The notes beneath the pieces were generated by a model that did not search any database, was not told the origin of the DNA, and saw only the letters and a program-made list of their open reading frames with translations. From NCBI GenBank assembly GCA_947489445.1, contig CANLDN010000003.1, positions 1-64,000 on the forward strand: a DNA stretch of 64,000 bases, in the 5' to 3' direction. Numbering within the stretch: the stretch's first letter is position 1; each line of letters opens with the position of its first letter. Shown piece after piece: positions 50,723 through 58,536 of the stretch. The stretch comes from an uncultured Paracoccaceae bacterium (lineage in GTDB: Bacteria; Pseudomonadota; Alphaproteobacteria; Rhodobacterales; Rhodobacteraceae). A program made the translations under genes and the position numbers.

Positions 50723-52005
50723 CAGTTTTTATCCCAAACGCGGTGACCATTCACCCAGGTTCCGAGCACCTTGCCCTGCATTCGCGCCCCATCAAAGGGG
50801 GTGTTTTTCGATTTTGATTGCAACTGTGTCCTATCCAACTGAAACGGCGCATCAGGGTCGAACAGGATCAGATCAGCGGGCGCACCGGCCATCAACCGCC
50901 CGGCCTCCAACCGCAGCAGATGTGCCGGGTTCAGTGATAACGCCCGGAACAGATGCGGCAGGTCGATTAGCTCAGCATGGTAAAGCCGCAAGGCCGCAGG
51001 CAGCAAGGTTTCGAGCGCGACGGCACCGCTGGCGGCCTCCTCGAACGGGAGCCGTTTGCTTTCTTCGTCCTGTGGGGTGTGCATGGAGCTGATGATGTCG
51101 ATCAGCCCGTCAGCCACGGCTTGGACCACGGCGAGCCTGTCATCCTCGCTGCGCAAGGGCGGCTTGAGTTTGAAGAACGTCCGGTAGTCGGCCACGTCCA
51201 GTTCGTTCAGCGTTAGGTGATGGATGCCGACACCTGCGGTGATGTTCAGCCCGTTGCGCTTGGCCCGTTCCAGCGCGGGCAGGGCGCGGGCGGTGGTGAT
51301 CTGGTCGACGTGATAGCGCGCACCGGTCATTTCCAGCAGGCTGATATCGCGGTCCAGCCCCATGCGTTCGGCCATCGGCGACACGCCGGGCAACCCACGC
51401 AATGACGCGAATTTGCCAGAGGTCACAGCGGCCCCTTCGGACAGGATCGGTTCCTGCACATGGGCGATGACAAGCGCATCGAGACTGCGCGCATAGGTCA
51501 GCGCCCGGCTGAAAACCTTGGTGTTGGTGACGACCCGGTCACAATCGGTGAAGGCGACGGCACCCCCATCCTGCAAAAAACCGATTTCGGTCATTTCGCG
51601 TCCGTCACGCCCTTTGGTCAGAGCGGCCATGGGCAGAACATGTACCGGCGCGTCCGCCTGAGCCCGCCGTTCCACAAATTCCAGCGTTTCAGGCGTGTCG
51701 ATGGCCGGTGTTGTGTCCGGCCGTGTGACGATTGTGGTGATCCCGCCTGCGGCGGCGGCCCGTCCGGCGGAGCGGAACGATTCCTTATGCCGCTCTCCGG
51801 GTTCAGAGACTTTAACGCCGATATCAATGATCCCGGGGGCCAGACACATCCCGCCACAGTCGATGACCTGCGCATCAGGCGGCGCCTTCATGTTATCCTC
51901 GGCCACTTCGATGATCTTGCCGTTTGCAACCATGATCGCGCCTGGGGCGTCAGTTAACGCGACGGGGTCAATCAGGCGGGCATTGGCAAACAAGGTCGTC
52001 GTCAT
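50722..52005 (-). CDS. Dihydroorotase-like protein, probable inactive pseudo-DHOase (PyrC-prime type)
   Basis: 427 residues, class I DHOase fold. The HxH metal motif of the family (DxHxHxREPG) reads DIGVKVSEPGERHKE here, so both His ligands are lost. The TDHAPH motif reads SSMHTPQDEE, which loses the metal Asp, and the HVST-like element reads HVDQITTA. Asp of FTDCD and His of IAHVQEP persist. This is the pattern of the inactive PyrC-prime partners of ATCase described in Pseudomonas. It is close to pyrB and linked through three overlapping membrane genes. A true dihydroorotase should lie elsewhere. Databases would often label it pyrC. Confidence 0.85.
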   Translation of the reverse strand: MTTTLFANARLIDPVALTDAPGAIMVANGKIIEVAEDNMKAPPDAQVIDCGGMCLAPGIIDIGVKVSEPGERHKESFRSAGRAAAAGGITTIVTRPDTTPAIDTPETLEFVERRAQADAPVHVLPMAALTKGRDGREMTEIGFLQDGGAVAFTDCDRVVTNTKVFSRALTYARSLDALVIAHVQEPILSEGAAVTSGKFASLRGLPGVSPMAERMGLDRDISLLEMTGARYHVDQITTARALPALERAKRNGLNITAGVGIHHLTLNELDVADYRTFFKLKPPLRSEDDRLAVVQAVADGLIDIISSMHTPQDEESKRLPFEEAASGAVALETLLPAALRLYHAELIDLPHLFRALSLNPAHLLRLEAGRLMAGAPADLILFDPDAPFQLDRTQLQSKSKNTPFDGARMQGKVLGTWVNGHRVWDKN

Positions 52006-52541
52006 TGCTGGGCTTTCTGGATAGTTCGCATCATTTGCAACACCGTTTTGCCATCTTCAATCCGTTCGAAACCGATTGGTACATCATAAGTGCCGTTCTT
52101 TCCGCGCTTGCGTTTGGTGGCAAACATGATGCTTGCAAGTGTGCCATCAAGGTATTCAATCGCTGTATCCGCGGTGATCGGGTAGGATTTCAAGCTGCGC
52201 CCGGTCAGCGGCAACGTCTTTGCGATAAAGGCGCGTCGGTCAGTCAGGGTGTACCATGTCCGACGCCGGATGAACGGCCCGCCCAGCACGGTGGCACCGA
52301 TTATCCCGATGCCGATGCTGAAATGGATCAGCCCAAACATCCAGAAGTACCCGCCTGCCAGCGATGCCATGATCATCCAAAACAAGGCAAACCCTGCGAA
52401 TGCCGTCCCGAACAAAATCAGGAAGATCATGCTGGGTTTGATGAAAAATCCGCCGTCTGGGCGGCCCTGCCAGATGATTTTTTCATCCGTATCAAGGATG
52501 CCGTCCCAGCCGTCTTGCGGTTCTTTCGTCGCTGATATCAT
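52002..52541 (-). CDS. PH-like membrane protein (pyr cluster, third)
   Basis: About 179 residues. Two helices (SMIFLILFGTAFAGFALFWM and FGLIHFSIGIGIIGATVLGG) precede a soluble domain with WYTLTDRRAFIAKTLPLTGR and DGTLASIMFATKRKRGKNGT. The DEKIIWQGRPDGG start parallels [11 protein letters not shown] in the third member at 53059. ATG 52541 makes the overlap with the upstream gene ATGA; the stop overlaps the pyrC-like start by 4 bases. Confidence 0.78.
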   Translation of the reverse strand: MISATKEPQDGWDGILDTDEKIIWQGRPDGGFFIKPSMIFLILFGTAFAGFALFWMIMASLAGGYFWMFGLIHFSIGIGIIGATVLGGPFIRRRTWYTLTDRRAFIAKTLPLTGRSLKSYPITADTAIEYLDGTLASIMFATKRKRGKNGTYDVPIGFERIEDGKTVLQMMRTIQKAQQ

Positions 52542-53062
52542 GCTGCGATCCACACAATTAGGCCGACCAGCAGAAACATCGCGATTAATGCGTACATTGC
52601 CACCATTCCGCCGATCTGTGCATCAGATTTTGGTGGTTTGCCGGGGGGATCGTTGATGATCCCGCTGGCCGCATCGCTGGTGAGCGGCGCGATGATCTCT
52701 AGCTGCGCTTTGGGCAGGTAGGTCGTGACATGCCGCACGCCGGAGGCCGGTTTGAGCGTCACCTCTTGCCCGCGCGCGGCGCGCGACATGATCAGGATCG
52801 CATGGCCCGTGATGGCGTTGACCGCTGCGACGTCCTGCGCGGATGTTTCCATATCGTAACCTTGGGCGATATAATCTGTCAGCCTCATTGTCCCAAGGTC
52901 ATCGATATTCACGATATCAATGAAATCGGGGTCGAGCGCGTCTGTGCCAAGCAGATCGGCAAGCCCTTGAGGCGTTTTGCGCTTTGCGGCGTCCGCCAAT
53001 GCATCGCGCATTTCAAAAACCCGGATCTGGCCATGATCATTGACTGGGATGGTCAAGGTCAT
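52538..53062 (-). CDS. Unknown protein with C-terminal membrane anchor (pyr cluster, second)
   Basis: 174 residues. A soluble N-terminal domain (TIPVNDHGQIRVFEMRDALA, TDALDPDFIDIVNIDDLGTM) is followed by a single C-terminal helix (IGGMVAMYALIAMFLLVGLI). I do not recognise a family. Both ends overlap neighbours by 4 bases (ATGA type), so it is embedded in the pyrB to plsY operon. The context suggests a membrane-linked partner of its neighbours. Confidence 0.75.
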   Translation of the reverse strand: MTLTIPVNDHGQIRVFEMRDALADAAKRKTPQGLADLLGTDALDPDFIDIVNIDDLGTMRLTDYIAQGYDMETSAQDVAAVNAITGHAILIMSRAARGQEVTLKPASGVRHVTTYLPKAQLEIIAPLTSDAASGIINDPPGKPPKSDAQIGGMVAMYALIAMFLLVGLIVWIAA

Positions 53063-53649
53063 CTGGTTTCCTTTTGGGCTTGGATGGCGTCGTTGATCAG
53101 ATCGGCGACACTTGCCGCATCGTCGATGAACCGAAAACCGGCCGTGTTGATCAGTTGATTGAAGAACAAAAAATAACGCCCCACCCGGGTAAAGCGATGA
53201 TCGGTTTCGATGGGCATAACCTTGCGTTTGGATTGTTGCTTAGCGCTGATCAGCACCGACTGGCTACGCGGCACATGATCGACGCGCAAGCCCGTTCCCA
53301 GATCATAGACGAAGACGCTGCTGATGGGCGAGCTGTCGATGATCATGGCCCGCTGATCGGTCAGTTTATACTGGGTCATCGCGCGATGCTGGATATCAAG
53401 AAACGGCAGCCCAAACAGGAACAACAGAATGTGCAGGTAAATATAGCCCATCCCCGCAATCAACACTATCCGTGCCCAGAGCGCATCCGGCACATCGATG
53501 TCGAGGAAGAAGACAGGCAGGGTCATGATCAGCATGAAAAGCCCAATGCCTGCGATGACGCCATGCAGGACAGAGTACCGAAACCCGCGTGCGGGCCGTC
53601 CTTCCCATAATGTGACCTCGCCTGCGCGATAAGGGATACTAAGGCTCAC
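53059..53649 (-). CDS. PH-like membrane protein (pyr cluster, first)
   Basis: 196 residues. [20 protein letters not shown] precedes two membrane spans ([20 protein letters not shown] and [20 protein letters not shown]), then a soluble domain starting [20 protein letters not shown]. The WxGRP motif followed by helices and LTDQRA/LTDRRA links it to the gene at 52002. Function unknown. The stop overlaps its downstream neighbour and its start overlaps the pyrB stop by 4 bases. Confidence 0.78.
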   Translation of the reverse strand: MSLSIPYRAGEVTLWEGRPARGFRYSVLHGVIAGIGLFMLIMTLPVFFLDIDVPDALWARIVLIAGMGYIYLHILLFLFGLPFLDIQHRAMTQYKLTDQRAMIIDSSPISSVFVYDLGTGLRVDHVPRSQSVLISAKQQSKRKVMPIETDHRFTRVGRYFLFFNQLINTAGFRFIDDAASVADLINDAIQAQKETR

Positions 53650-54602
53650 GCCATCACCTCTTTCGGGCCGCGCGCCGCACGTTGGTTTTGTGCCAGCAGA
53701 TCCATGGCCGCCATACGCACGGCGACCCCCATTTCGACCTGTTCCTGAATGACGGATCGGTTGATATCATCGGCGATGTTGCCGTCGATTTCGACCCCGC
53801 GGTTCATTGGGCCGGGGTGCATGACGATGGCGTCTGGTTTGGCGTGGGCCAGCTTGGCAGCGTCCAGTCCATAGCGGTGGAAATATTCCCGCTCGGACGG
53901 GATGAAACCCCCGTCCATCCGTTCTTTTTGCAGCCGCAACATCATGACGACGTCGACGTCTTTGAGGCCTTCTTCCATGCTCTCGAACACCTCGACCCCG
54001 AAATCCGCAATGCCCGAGGGCATCAGCGTGGGCGGGCCGATCAGCCTGATCCGGTTTTCCATCTTACCCAGCAGCATGATGTTGGACCGGGCCACCCGGC
54101 TATGCGCGATATCACCACAGATCGCGATCGACAGCCTGTGCAGCCGCCCCTTGGCCCGCCGGATTGTCAGCGCGTCAAGCAGGGCCTGGGTTGGGTGTTC
54201 GTGCCGTCCGTCGCCTGCGTTCAGCACGGCACAATTGACCTTTTGTGCCAACAGATCGACAGCACCTGAATGCGGGTGCCGCACCACCAGCAAGTCAGGG
54301 CGCATTGCGTTCAGCGTCAGGGCCGTGTCAATCAGCGTTTCGCCCTTTTTAATGGACGAGGCCTGCATCCCCATATTCATCACATCCGCGCCCAGCCGTT
54401 TGCCCGCCAGTTCAAAACTCGCCTGCGTCCGGGTGGAGTTTTCAAAGAACATGTTGATCTGCGTCAGCCCTGCCAGCACATCGCGATGGGCTTTGCCGCT
54501 GCGATTGTGATCGGCGTAGCTATCCGCCAGATCAAGAAGTGTCGTGATTTCGGTGGGGTGCAGCGGTTCGATACCAAGGAGGTGTTGTTGTCGAAATGTC
54601 AT
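53646..54602 (-). CDS. pyrB: Aspartate carbamoyltransferase catalytic subunit
   Basis: 318 residues. Second step of pyrimidine synthesis. The carbamoyl-phosphate motif is [60 protein letters not shown] and [18 protein letters not shown] follow as in active enzymes. It heads an operon of overlapping genes: three membrane proteins, the pseudo-DHOase and plsY. No regulatory subunit (pyrI) is nearby, which fits a PyrB/PyrC-prime type of ATCase. Confidence 0.96.
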   Translation of the reverse strand: MTFRQQHLLGIEPLHPTEITTLLDLADSYADHNRSGKAHRDVLAGLTQINMFFENSTRTQASFELAGKRLGADVMNMGMQASSIKKGETLIDTALTLNAMRPDLLVVRHPHSGAVDLLAQKVNCAVLNAGDGRHEHPTQALLDALTIRRAKGRLHRLSIAICGDIAHSRVARSNIMLLGKMENRIRLIGPPTLMPSGIADFGVEVFESMEEGLKDVDVVMMLRLQKERMDGGFIPSEREYFHRYGLDAAKLAHAKPDAIVMHPGPMNRGVEIDGNIADDINRSVIQEQVEMGVAVRMAAMDLLAQNQRAARGPKEVMA

Positions 54603-54665
54603 GCGGCACCCTTCGTGTTTGGGCGGTTATAGAGCCGGTCGGAGTGTCCAGCAAGCCGATGTCGT

Positions 54666-55031
54666 TCAGCGCAATATGACCCCGCGCTGCGTCAGCGCAT
54701 CCTTGTCGGACTGGGGAATGCCAACAACCCCGCTTACCTCGACCTCTTTCAGGTTTTCAAGCAAAAGAAGGGCGGAGATGTCTTCGAGCTCAAAGATGTG
54801 AAATGTGACTTTCTCCAGCTTTCGGGCGACGGAGATGACGTCGGGGATGGATTTCAGGCCGCCATAATCGTGAAAGTCGGCATAAAGCTCTGTGCATCCG
54901 TTGATCCGGCAGATTGCGACGTCGATCATTAGCCGGTTGGTGGGTGAACTGTGTTTGAACAGGGTCAGGCCAAGCGCCATGAGCGCGGCCAGTATGATGG
55001 TGCTTGTGATTGCTATGAGCGTCTTTTTCAT
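54666..55031 (-). CDS. Small LRR-like exported or anchored protein
   Basis: 121 residues. One N-terminal hydrophobic helix (TLIAITSTIILAALMALGLT) is a signal or anchor. The rest has leucine-rich periodicity: LYADFHDYGGLKSIPDVISV, LEKVTFHIFELEDISALLLL, ENLKEVEVSGVVGIPQSDKD. It may be a short leucine-rich-like fold. Function unknown. It lies between pyrB and the divergent UDG, with its own start. Confidence 0.65.
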   Translation of the reverse strand: MKKTLIAITSTIILAALMALGLTLFKHSSPTNRLMIDVAICRINGCTELYADFHDYGGLKSIPDVISVARKLEKVTFHIFELEDISALLLLENLKEVEVSGVVGIPQSDKDALTQRGVILR

Positions 55032-55092
55032 CGTGCGGGTGTCTTTGACCGTCGGTGTTTTGCTTTGGAGTGTGACCGTCTAGGCTGCGTGC

Positions 55093-55875
55093 ATGGATTC
55101 GGGCAACACATATTGGAACGACCGCGCCTTGCTGGAATGGCAGGTGGAACTGGGCGTGACGGATGCGATTTTGGATGCGCCCGTTGATCGCTATGCGCTG
55201 GAGACTGCAAAGCCAAAACCCAAACCGGTCGAAAAACCTGCAGGGCCGCCGCCCGTGCCGGAGGCCGTGGAGGTGGATGCCGTCGCGCTTGCCCGTGCGG
55301 ATGCGGGTGCTGCGATGGATTTGCCTGCTTTGGCCGTGGCGATGCAGGGGTTTGAGCAGTGCGAGTTGAAAAAAGGCGCGCGCAGTTTTGTGTTTTCTGA
55401 CGGCCAGCCCGCTGCCCGCGTCATGATCGTGGGTGAGGCGCCGGGCCGGGAAGAAGACCGCGCCGGTAAGCCCTTTGTTGGTCGTGCGGGGCAGTTGCTG
55501 GATCGGATGTTGGATGCCGTTGATCTGGGCCGCGCGCATGATGATCCAAGCCGCGCGGTGTATATTACCAATGTGCTGCCGTGGCGGCCCCCGTCAAACC
55601 GGACGCCGGACAAGGCAGAGATAGCGATGATGCTGCCCTTTTTGGAGCGGCATATTGCGTTGGCCGAGCCTGATGTGCTGGTGCTGATGGGCAATACGCC
55701 CTGCCAGGCCTTGTTGGGGCGCACGGGTATTACCCGGATGCGCGGGTCTTGGGTTGAGGTGGGGAAAATCCCCACCCTACCGATGTTTCATCCCGCCTAT
55801 CTGCTGCGTAACCCGATTGCCAAGCGTGAAGCCTGGGCGGATTTGCTTGAATTGAACGCGAGGTTGCGCGGATGA
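55093..55875 (+). CDS. Family 4-type uracil-DNA glycosylase lacking the usual cysteines
   Basis: 260 residues. The catalytic core VMIVGEAPGREEDRAGKPFV, GRAGQLLDRML, YITNVLPWRPPSNRTPDKAE, VLVLMGNTPCQALLG and HPAYLLRNP match family 4/5 UDG. The protein has only two cysteines (in FEQCELKKG and NTPCQ), whereas family 4 uses four to hold a [4Fe-4S] cluster. A Pro/Ala-rich N-terminal extension (about 35-65) precedes the core. It may be an Fe-S-free branch or a UDG-like protein of another type. The stop overlaps the phosphoesterase start. Confidence 0.85.
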   Translation: MDSGNTYWNDRALLEWQVELGVTDAILDAPVDRYALETAKPKPKPVEKPAGPPPVPEAVEVDAVALARADAGAAMDLPALAVAMQGFEQCELKKGARSFVFSDGQPAARVMIVGEAPGREEDRAGKPFVGRAGQLLDRMLDAVDLGRAHDDPSRAVYITNVLPWRPPSNRTPDKAEIAMMLPFLERHIALAEPDVLVLMGNTPCQALLGRTGITRMRGSWVEVGKIPTLPMFHPAYLLRNPIAKREAWADLLELNARLRG

Positions 55876-56465
55876 AGATATTGGCGTTTTCGGATTTGCA
55901 TCTGGCCCGCAGCAGGGCCGCTGCGATTGTGGCCGCAAGTGCAGACGCTGATCTGGTCATAGGGGCCGGGGATTTTTGCAATATGCGGGAAGGTTTGGAT
56001 CAGGCGATGGCGTTGCTTGACGGGATCACCTGTCCATTCGTGGCTGTGCCGGGTAACGCCGAAAGCGCGGATGAGTTGCGCGCCGCGGCGGGACCGGGGA
56101 TCGAGGTTTTGCATGGGCAGACCGCCCAGGTGGGCGGGTTGGACATTTTCGGGATCGGCTATGGCATTCCGGTGACGCCGTTTGGGGCGTGGTCGTGCGA
56201 TATGACGGAAGCGCAGGCCGAGGATATGCTTGGTCAGTGTGAACGTGCCGATATCATTGTCAGCCATTCGCCGCCCAAAGGCGTTGCGGATCAAACCTCT
56301 GCCGGGGTGTCGGTCGGGTCGACGGCTTTGCGTGATGCGGTGGTGCGTCTGTCCCCGAAATACGTGTTTTGCGGGCATATCCATGACAGTTGGGGGCAAG
56401 GCGGGATGATCGGGCAGAGTAGTGTTCATAACCTTGGCCCGACCCCGAACTGGTTTGAGGTATAA
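55872..56465 (+). CDS. Metallophosphoesterase
   Basis: 197 residues. The metal motifs are present in order: ILAFSDLHLARSRAAA (DxH), DLVIGAGDFCNM (GD), FVAVPGNAESADELR (GN(H/A)E), IIVSHSPPKGVAD (H of the metal site) and CGHIHDSWGQGG (GHxH). YfcE/MJ0936-like. Substrate unknown; a nucleotide or phosphoester is likely. The start overlaps the UDG stop by 4 bases, and moaB follows 1 base after the stop. Confidence 0.9.
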   Translation: MKILAFSDLHLARSRAAAIVAASADADLVIGAGDFCNMREGLDQAMALLDGITCPFVAVPGNAESADELRAAAGPGIEVLHGQTAQVGGLDIFGIGYGIPVTPFGAWSCDMTEAQAEDMLGQCERADIIVSHSPPKGVADQTSAGVSVGSTALRDAVVRLSPKYVFCGHIHDSWGQGGMIGQSSVHNLGPTPNWFEV

Positions 56466-56466
56466 G

Positions 56467-57009
56467 ATGAGCCGCATTGATGAGAGCATGGAATTTGTGC
56501 CTGTCCGTATCGCGGTGCTGACGGTGAGTGATACGCGCCAGCTGGCCGATGATAAGTCCGGCCAGACTTTGGTGGACCGCATCGCGGGCGCCGGTCATAC
56601 GCTGGCGGATCGTAAGATCATCGCGGATGAACGTGATCAGATCGCGGATCAGTTGCGTGTCTGGTGTGCTGATGACGGTGTGGATGTGGTGATCTCGACC
56701 GGGGGTACCGGGCTGACCGGGCGTGATGTAACGGTGGAGGCACATCGCGATGTGTACGAGAAGGAAATCGATGCTTTTGGCACGGTTTTCACTATTGTCA
56801 GCATGCAAAAGATCGGTACTTCGGCCGTCCAAAGCCGGGCAACGGCCGGGGTCGCGCAGGGCACATATCTGTTTGCATTGCCCGGCAGTCCCGGCGCCTG
56901 CAAGGATGCCTGGGACGAGATTTTGGCCCGACAGCTCGATTATCGGCATCGTCCCTGTAACTTTGTCGAGATTATGCCGCGTCTTGACGAACATTTGCGC
57001 CGGAAATGA
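56467..57009 (+). CDS. moaB: Molybdenum cofactor biosynthesis protein MoaB
   Basis: 180 residues. MoeA/MogA/MoaB fold with RIAVLTVSDTRQLADDKSGQ, VVISTGGTGLTGRDVTVEAH, LFALPGSPGACKDAWDEILA and a family end FVEIMPRLDEHL. It adenylates molybdopterin or acts in Moco stability. ATG 56467 is chosen because it gives MSRIDESMEFVPVRIAVLT. It follows the phosphoesterase closely and is likely in one unit with UDG. Confidence 0.93.
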   Translation: MSRIDESMEFVPVRIAVLTVSDTRQLADDKSGQTLVDRIAGAGHTLADRKIIADERDQIADQLRVWCADDGVDVVISTGGTGLTGRDVTVEAHRDVYEKEIDAFGTVFTIVSMQKIGTSAVQSRATAGVAQGTYLFALPGSPGACKDAWDEILARQLDYRHRPCNFVEIMPRLDEHLRRK

Positions 57010-57081
57010 TTACGATCTGCGTATAAGTGGACGATAAGTCTGTCAGGTCTAAATTCTAGGCGTCAAGCAAGGACATCTGAT

Positions 57082-58536
57082 ATGCGTTTTCTGCGTCGTA
57101 GCCTGGTGGGCATTTTTCTGTTGGCGGTGACAATTGCGATTGTCGGCTGGGCGGGCAATATGGTGCGCGAGGCGGTCACGGCGCGCATGAATGAAGAGCC
57201 GAGCAGTTTTCCGCAGCGTGAGCGTGTGTTTGCGGTTAATGTCGTTACGCTGCAGCCGCAGACAATTGTCCCGGAACTGACGGTTTTTGGTGAGCTGCGC
57301 AGCCAGCGCACGCTTGATTTGCGCAGTGCAACCGGCGGCACCGTGCTGGAGGCCAGCGCCGCACTGGTCGAGGGCGGCTCTGTCACCGAAGGGCAAGTGT
57401 TGTTGCGGATCAACCCGGTCGAGGCGCAGGCTGCATTGGACCGTGTCCGCGCCGATTTACAGGATGCAGAGGCTGAGTTGCGCGATGCGGAGCGCGCGTT
57501 GGTCTTGGCTGAGGATGAGCTGACAGCGGCCCGCGCGCAGGCCACGCTGCGCGATCAGGCGTTGACCCGCGCGCGCGATTTGCAGGCCCGGGGTGTCGGA
57601 ACGGCGGCGGCGGTTGAGACGGCAGAGCTGGCCGCATCTGCCGCGCAGGCATCCGTGCTGACGCGCAGGCAGGCGGTGGCATCAGCCTCTGCCCGGATTG
57701 ATCAGGCCACAACCCGGTTGGCGCGCGCGCGGATCGGCGTGTCAGAGGCTGAACGCGACGTGGCGGACACGGAGGTGTTTGCGGCGTTTGACGGCACGCT
57801 GGCAGATGTGACCATCAGCCTCGGTGGGCGTGTGACGGCGAATGAACGCTTTGCCCAGTTGGTGGACCCGACACGGTTGGAGGTCGCGTTTCGTGTGTCC
57901 ACATCGCAATATGCCCGCCTGCTGGATGGATCAGGTACGTTGATCAATGCGCCGATCCGTGTGGCGCTGGATGTGTCCGGCGTGAACCTGTCGGCCAACG
58001 GGCAGATCACGCGTGAAGGCGCGACTGTGGGTGCGGGCCAAACCGGGCGGTTGTTGTTTGCGTCACTTGAGGCAGCGCCCGGCTTTCGTCCTGGTGATTT
58101 TGTCACGGTCAGTATTGATGAGCCCGCGTTGCAGAACGTGGCATTGGTGCCTGCGACAGCAGTTGCCGCCGATGAAACCGTGCTGGTGGTGGGGGAAGAG
58201 GACCGCTTGGAAAGCGGTGCTGTGACGCTGCTGCGTCGTCAGGGCGATGATGTAATTATTGGTATTGGTGATCTGGCAGGGGCGACGGTGGTTGCCGAAC
58301 GCTCGCCTTTGCTGGGGGCCGGGATCAAGGTGCGCCCGATCCAGCCCGGCGTGGTTGAAGAACCTGCGGCGCCCGAGATGGTCATACTTGATGCGGAGCG
58401 ACGGGCGGCGCTGGTGGCTTTCGTCACGCAAAGCCGGATGCCGGATGACCAAAAGGCCCGGATTATCGGGCAGTTGGAGCAGGATGAGGTGTCCTCTGAA
58501 ACTATCGCCCGCCTTGAACGCCGGATGGGCAGCTGA
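57082..58536 (+). CDS. RND efflux periplasmic adaptor (membrane fusion protein)
   Basis: 484 residues. An N-terminal anchor (SLVGIFLLAVTIAIVGWAGN) leads into a periplasmic lipoyl-like hairpin: GTVLEASAALVEGGSVTEGQ, then a long coiled coil rich in Ala/Arg/Glu (about 120-225), and a beta-barrel domain (AAFDGTLADVTISLGGRVTA). VALVPATAVAADETVLVVGE is the membrane-proximal part. It links an RND pump to an outer-membrane channel. It is coupled directly to the pump gene by a shared ATG/TGA. Confidence 0.91.
   Translation: MRFLRRSLVGIFLLAVTIAIVGWAGNMVREAVTARMNEEPSSFPQRERVFAVNVVTLQPQTIVPELTVFGELRSQRTLDLRSATGGTVLEASAALVEGGSVTEGQVLLRINPVEAQAALDRVRADLQDAEAELRDAERALVLAEDELTAARAQATLRDQALTRARDLQARGVGTAAAVETAELAASAAQASVLTRRQAVASASARIDQATTRLARARIGVSEAERDVADTEVFAAFDGTLADVTISLGGRVTANERFAQLVDPTRLEVAFRVSTSQYARLLDGSGTLINAPIRVALDVSGVNLSANGQITREGATVGAGQTGRLLFASLEAAPGFRPGDFVTVSIDEPALQNVALVPATAVAADETVLVVGEEDRLESGAVTLLRRQGDDVIIGIGDLAGATVVAERSPLLGAGIKVRPIQPGVVEEPAAPEMVILDAERRAALVAFVTQSRMPDDQKARIIGQLEQDEVSSETIARLERRMGS

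Noticed and set aside
50722..52005. Active dihydroorotase (pyrC) annotation
   Set aside because: Most metal ligands of the class I enzyme are missing, so I describe it as a probable pseudo-DHOase.
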